From: Cristatella mucedo
Taxonomy: Eukaryota; Bryozoa; Phylactolaemata; Cristatellidae
Length of the DNA stretch: 64,000 nt
Assembly: GCA_009760855.2 (NCBI GenBank)
Contig: WPIO01000101.1
Span: 305,501 to 369,500 of the forward strand
Direction: 5' to 3'
Below, piece after piece: positions 59,848-64,000 of the stretch. How positions within the stretch are numbered: the first letter of the stretch is position 1; each line of letters starts with the position of its first letter. A program made the translations under genes and the position numbers. The notes under the pieces were generated by a model. It made no database searches and was not told the origin of the DNA. It saw nothing but the letters and a program-made list of their open reading frames with translations.

Positions 59848-61038
59848 CCAGGCTCAGCAAAACGTGGCGACGACGCCCCCTGCAGATTAATTGCCGCAGC
59901 TTCGTCCGTAACGTGGTGACATGAATCGAGCTGAGAGTCGCGGCGTGGCGTCACGCGCTCTCGGTCATTTAATGCCCCTACGACAGCCACAGCGAGCAAC
60001 TGGGTCAACCGGCGCTACTTCATTAAGCCGCATTGCTCCGGAAGCATGCGATTGCTCGTTCTAATGAAGGTCGCACGCTCGCGCTAGCGTAACTCTCCGT
60101 GCGCGCGCTCACGCGTGCGTGCACGCGTGGTACGTAAACACGCGTGACGCTCTGCGTCACCCTCAGCACTGTCGCTGCATTGTCGTCTGCATTGCGATCA
60201 GCCTCGGCAGCGCCGGCAAGCGGAACCGCGCCGTCTCCATTGCCCGCCGCCTCTTAGATTGACGTGATATGAATCTAGACGTAATTACGCCAGGGAGCCG
60301 GGCGTTCGGTCCCCGGAGCCATCGGCGCTCCGCCGCTCGAGCCAATGCGACGGGCATGCGCAAGTCCACCGGAAACTGATTGTAGGCCACCTGGGACGGT
60401 CGCTATTAGACCGCCAACGCGAGCCGGAAGGAGGAATCGGCGAGGAGGAAGCCAGTCGCATCTAGCCGCCGCTACAGGAGAGCGTCGTGCAGAGCGGCAA
60501 GACTCTCTAGCGAGCGACATTGTGGCGCGGCATAGAGGGAGACAACTGAGAGAATTGCGTAGACGTGGGCAGGCAGACGCAGCGAGAGAGAATGGGACAG
60601 CTTTCGCGGGTGTGCGCCTGAGCGGCGAGATCGGTTCGCAAAGGGGGGGAGATCAGCGGAGCAAGCTGATTGGTCCGAGCGCCGCTAGGCGCACGGTTGT
60701 CGGACAGGTATTAAAGTATTCATTGAATACCGTCCCCTTTCGTAAATGGCGAAACGCACGCGGCCGGAACGAACTCACCGGAGACGGATAGCAAAAGGAG
60801 GCCTGTCGGAGGGGCGGCGCACCGAAGCACGGTGCGGTATAGAGGGGCTAGGGCAGCTTCGTCTCAGCCGCCTCAGCGGCATCGCGTGCGTGTGCGCGTT
60901 GTCGCTCCGGCCTCGGAGCGTTTTTCAATCTGCTACCATCGAGCGGGCCTTAGAGGAAACGCCGCGCGGCCCGCGGCCGCTCCGCTGCTGGGCGGCCCGC
61001 CAGTGGCTGCTGCGCGCTCAGACTCGGATTCTGCCATC

Positions 61039-61110
61039 AACGGCGCAAGCGCCTGCGGACCGCAGCGAGGCGCTTGCGCCGTTGCTGCAGCGTTGCTGCA
61101 GCAACGGCGC
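61039..61110. repeat. Two mutually exclusive hairpins
   Basis: 61039-61054 pairs perfectly with 61068-61083 (16 bp). 61076-61088 pairs perfectly with 61098-61110 (13 bp). The two share 61076-61083. CGTTGCTGCAGCAACG (61091-61106) is also a palindrome. Confidence 0.85.
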
Positions 61111-61540
61111 AGCAACGCCAAGCTGCGAGCGCTGGATTGGGAACGAGGCGAAAATTGGTTCGAAGATTGGCGAAAAGCGAGCGCGGCAGAGAACTGCGGT
61201 CACGTGGCAGCAGCCCGCGGCGCCGCGAAAAGTGCACTGGCGGCGATGTCCGGAACGAGGCCAAAGTGGCGCCGCCACCGAAAGTACGAATGAAATGAGC
61301 GCGCATCGATTTTCTCGTCGCACTGCGAATGGAAGACACCCTTGGGGCGAGGAGGAGGAGGAGAAGGAGGAGGAGAAGGAGCAGCAGCAGCAGCTCACTA
61401 ATCTAAGACCGAGAGCTTAAGACGCCGGTGCCGCCGCGGCGCGTCTGCCAAGGCGGCGGCGACGGCGGCGGCAGCGGAGGCGGCTGCGGCGGCGGCGGCG
61501 GCGGCGGCGGCGGAGGCGGCGCGTGCTCTTCGGCGGAGTG

Positions 61541-61589
61541 CTGCCGAAGCAGCTCAGCGCCGGCGTGCGGCGCTGAGCTGCTTCGGCAG
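61541..61589. repeat. Perfect 22-bp hairpin, 5-base loop
   Basis: The arms are 61541-61562 and 61568-61589, with loop GCGTG. Confidence 0.9.
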
Positions 61590-62099
61590 TCGTCGCGGTC
61601 TCGTCGGCTGCGCAGCCGCCGCCCTACGTGCGCCGGCCGCGGCTAGCGTCGTTCCGGCCCAGAGCCGACGGGCGCGCTTAATCGCCGATGAAGAACCGCT
61701 CCGTCTGGGAGGGCACCGCGGTCTCCAGCTAGGCGGCGCTGCGAACGATCGTCCTCGCCGCCGCCACGTGACTAGGCGGCACTCGTGCAGCAGTGGTCTA
61801 GGCGAATGGGGTGGCGACGGATTGGCGAGCCGACGCGAGCTGTCGGCGTGCTACGCGGGCCGCGGCCTTGGTACGCGCCCGAAATTTAAAAAAAAAGCGC
61901 GAACTTGTCCACGCGCGTGCGCGTATATGTGTGCGTGTGCGTGCGTGTCTGTGTGTATCTCCGTCTGCAACTCCACAAAGCCAGAAAAACTATGCGGGTG
62001 CTATGCAGAAGAGGTTTGTATGTGCGGACTCACAGCCTAAGCAGCTTTCGGTATGCATTCGGTAGCCGACAGACTTCATCTTACGCAACTAAGAGCAAG

Positions 62100-62500
62100 T
62101 GGGAAGCACGGCAGAGTCAGGAGAGCAGTTGAGGTAGTGAGTAGCGTGGAAGTAGCAGCTCAGGATGGCTAGAGAGTATGAGCAATAGTCATTAGCAGGA
62201 GAGTAGTTGTCGTTGTGTAAGAATTGTGGAAGCGAGTTCCACAGTCTAGGACCTGCAGAGCAAAACCTTCTGTCACCGACGGTTTTTAAGCGGAGGAACG
62301 GAACAGCTAATTGATTGCTCATACAGGACCTGAGGGCGTGAGGAGGCTGAACCTGGTGCGGCTGTTCATCTAGATAGGAGGGAGCCAAGCCGTGGCGGTC
62401 TACCTTCGAACGTTGGACGCAGCTTGCAGTGCAGCAGGACCCATACACTCGCTGTGCAACCAATCGCCTTGGTTGGCCACGTCGACGCAACTCGCGAAGA
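62100..62500 (-). mobile_element. C-terminal fragment of a second LINE family
   Basis: On the - strand the frame 62985-62089 ends with HGLAPSYL ... LRLKTVGDRRFCSAGPRLWNSLP, the generic C-terminal signature of CR1/L2/jockey-type polymerases. Its wording differs clearly from the abundant family in the window. The upstream half of the frame is GC-rich and unrecognised. Confidence 0.55.
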
Positions 62501-63338
62501 TAAATATGGTATATCGAATGAATGAAGTAAGGCTGGGGGTGGGTAGCCACGTTTACTCGGCTGCTTGTAGCACCGGTCGAACCATTCGCCGCTCCAGTAT
62601 AGGCACACTCGGAGGGAGGCCGCGGGATGAGGAGGTAGAGCTCCGCCATCCTTGACAATTCGGACTCCGCAGCTTGCAGGGGAGTTCTTCTTCGGAGATG
62701 AGACGCTGTTGATGGCGCGGCGAGATGACGCAAGTCAGGCCAAGCGCAGTTTCGGGCGCAGGCAGTTCCGGTGCAGTTTCTTCTCGCTAGCCGCCCGGCG
62801 AGCTCGACAAGCGACGGAGGAGTGGCCTCTCGAGTCAGGTGACCTCTTCGGTGCGATTCCAATGGCTCGAGCTTCTTCCAAAGCTCGCCTGCGGTAGTTG
62901 GTAGAAATTCCGACTGCCAGCCTCGCAAGGAACAAAGGTGTCCGCCGCGGCGGAGGTAAAGTTTCTCGTGCCCGAGCTTCAGCAACAGGTGGAGGCAACT
63001 GCTCGCCCGGAAGCTCCTTTGTCAGCCCCCCTTGGCGACGGCGACTTGGCGCCAGCTCTGCGCCTGATGGCTGCCAGCCGAAGGCGCCGACGCAGCCATT
63101 GTCGAATCGTTAGTGCGGCGATACAAGTAGCATCTGCTGCACTGGAGGAAACGCGGCTAAATGCAGCGGCTTGTCACTGAGGGAATGTATCGAGGGTGCG
63201 CGACGCCGAGGCAGAGGTACGTTGAGCAGCGGGGGCAGACATCGCTACATAGAGTAGAAAAGGAGGTAGAAAAGCAGGGATGCGAAAAGAGACAGAGGCC
63301 GTGAAACGGACCGATCGGGAGACAAGGATAGGCAGACA
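62500..63338. other. No gene recognised
   Basis: GC-moderate DNA. The - strand frame through 62985 continues from the LINE fragment but its upstream part matches nothing. Confidence 0.4.
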
Positions 63339-63826
63339 GTGACTACAGTAACAGGCAGGGAGACAGTAACTAAGTTGAAGCTGTGTGGGATGAAGTCGGG
63401 ACATCTGATATACTCTTTGGGAAGCCGGAGTTTATTATTTAAGCGAGACAGTGGAACTAGCGACAGTGATGTGCATATGTCTTTTACCCTAGTCTTGACT
63501 GAAGACCCGATGAACGAAGTAAGCGGCGTAATTCCTGCGGCATTTATTGCCTCCTCCGTGCAGCCTGCAGCGTGCCGATGCTCGCTTGGAGACCTCTTGG
63601 CTGCGGTGCAAACTGCGGCTGCTACGATGCATAGCTTCTCTGGTTCTGCTGGTGAATGTGCTTTGCTTATTTTAACTTTGCTAGTGATGGATAGTCTCCA
63701 CGATACGAGCAATGTGACTGTTGCCAACTCTCTTTACGTGTCAGATAAGGATCGACGTTTCCACGTTGCGCAGTGCACTGATATGGCTACGTGTCTTGTG
63801 CCAATGCTTGATTACGAAGGATAGGA
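63339..63826 (+). CDS. ORF of unknown function, 161 codons
   Basis: This is an open frame of ordinary base composition, outside recognised repeats. It has a mixed hydrophobic/polar composition and one hydrophobic stretch (around residues 105-115) that is not clearly a membrane segment. No family motif was recognised. The opposite strand is also open (63727-63245), which weakens the case. It may be an exon of a gene running off the right edge, or chance. Confidence 0.2.
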
Positions 63827-64000
63827 ATGCCTGTCAATCTCGCGAGCTCCAGCGTTTCAGCGGCGACTTCTCTTCGTAATTTATTTGAATTGGAAAAGAT
63901 CTCGTAATTGATGGTTGTGATATTTATCCGGATAATCCAATTACTATTGAAATGAGATTTCATTCGGCGAATGCAAGACCGCGATCTTCACGCATCTGCA

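Larger units (their letters stand above)
60050..61900. other. CpG-dense block with hairpins
   Basis: GC-rich, with a GGA run (61350-61382), a GGC run (61445-61520) and three hairpins. The ORF 60746-61420 is low-complexity and unrecognised. Confidence 0.55.

Overview
The window is animal nuclear DNA. GT-AG introns, tRNA-derived SINEs, a degraded L2-like LINE family in at least 15 pieces, long CT/GA and TA/TG tracts, and sharp alternation of AT-rich and CpG-dense DNA rule out a bacterial, phage or organelle source. The combination suggests an invertebrate. I cannot name the phylum from sequence alone, and no host gene here fixes it.

Only two kinds of host gene can be supported. (1) DNPH1 (Rcl; 2'-deoxynucleoside 5'-phosphate N-hydrolase) occurs twice, head to tail on the + strand. 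Copy 1 is cut by the left edge, leaving its last two exons (70-180, 361-476). Copy 2 has exon 1 at 8095-8248, an inferred intron of about 11.6 kb, then exons at 19815-19883, 20073-20183 and 20393-20514. Splice phases agree throughout. Copy 2 lacks two residues known to be catalytic in mammalian Rcl. (2) On the - strand at 55256-54258 is a compact three-exon gene for a secreted cysteine-rich precursor of 112 residues: signal peptide, short basic propeptide, then two consecutive six-cysteine arrays of inhibitor-cystine-knot type. A TATA box lies about 93 bp upstream of the ATG. Both introns fall in phase 0 just before the second cysteine of each array, so the exon structure itself records an internal duplication. 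This is the best candidate for an undescribed gene in the window.

Layout: 0-0.5 kb DNPH1 copy 1; 0.7-7.5 kb repeats, including a 1.6 kb AT-rich satellite with an 11-bp period; 8.1-20.5 kb DNPH1 copy 2 with a transposon-filled intron; 20.5-35 kb CpG-dense islands mixed with LINE fragments and CT/GA tracts; 35-40 kb largely featureless; 40-45 kb GC-rich DNA with a foldback-like element; 45-53 kb LINE remnants, including the longest L2-like copy; 53.4-57.3 kb the GC-rich island holding the knot-peptide gene; 57-64 kb repeats, another CpG-dense block and ORFs of unknown value.

Most other long ORFs are by-products of GC-rich or simple-repeat DNA. The repeats have their own logic: one SINE family ends in the same hairpin tail as the L2-like LINE, as expected if the LINE moves it. 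The GC-rich blocks are studded with short near-perfect hairpins.
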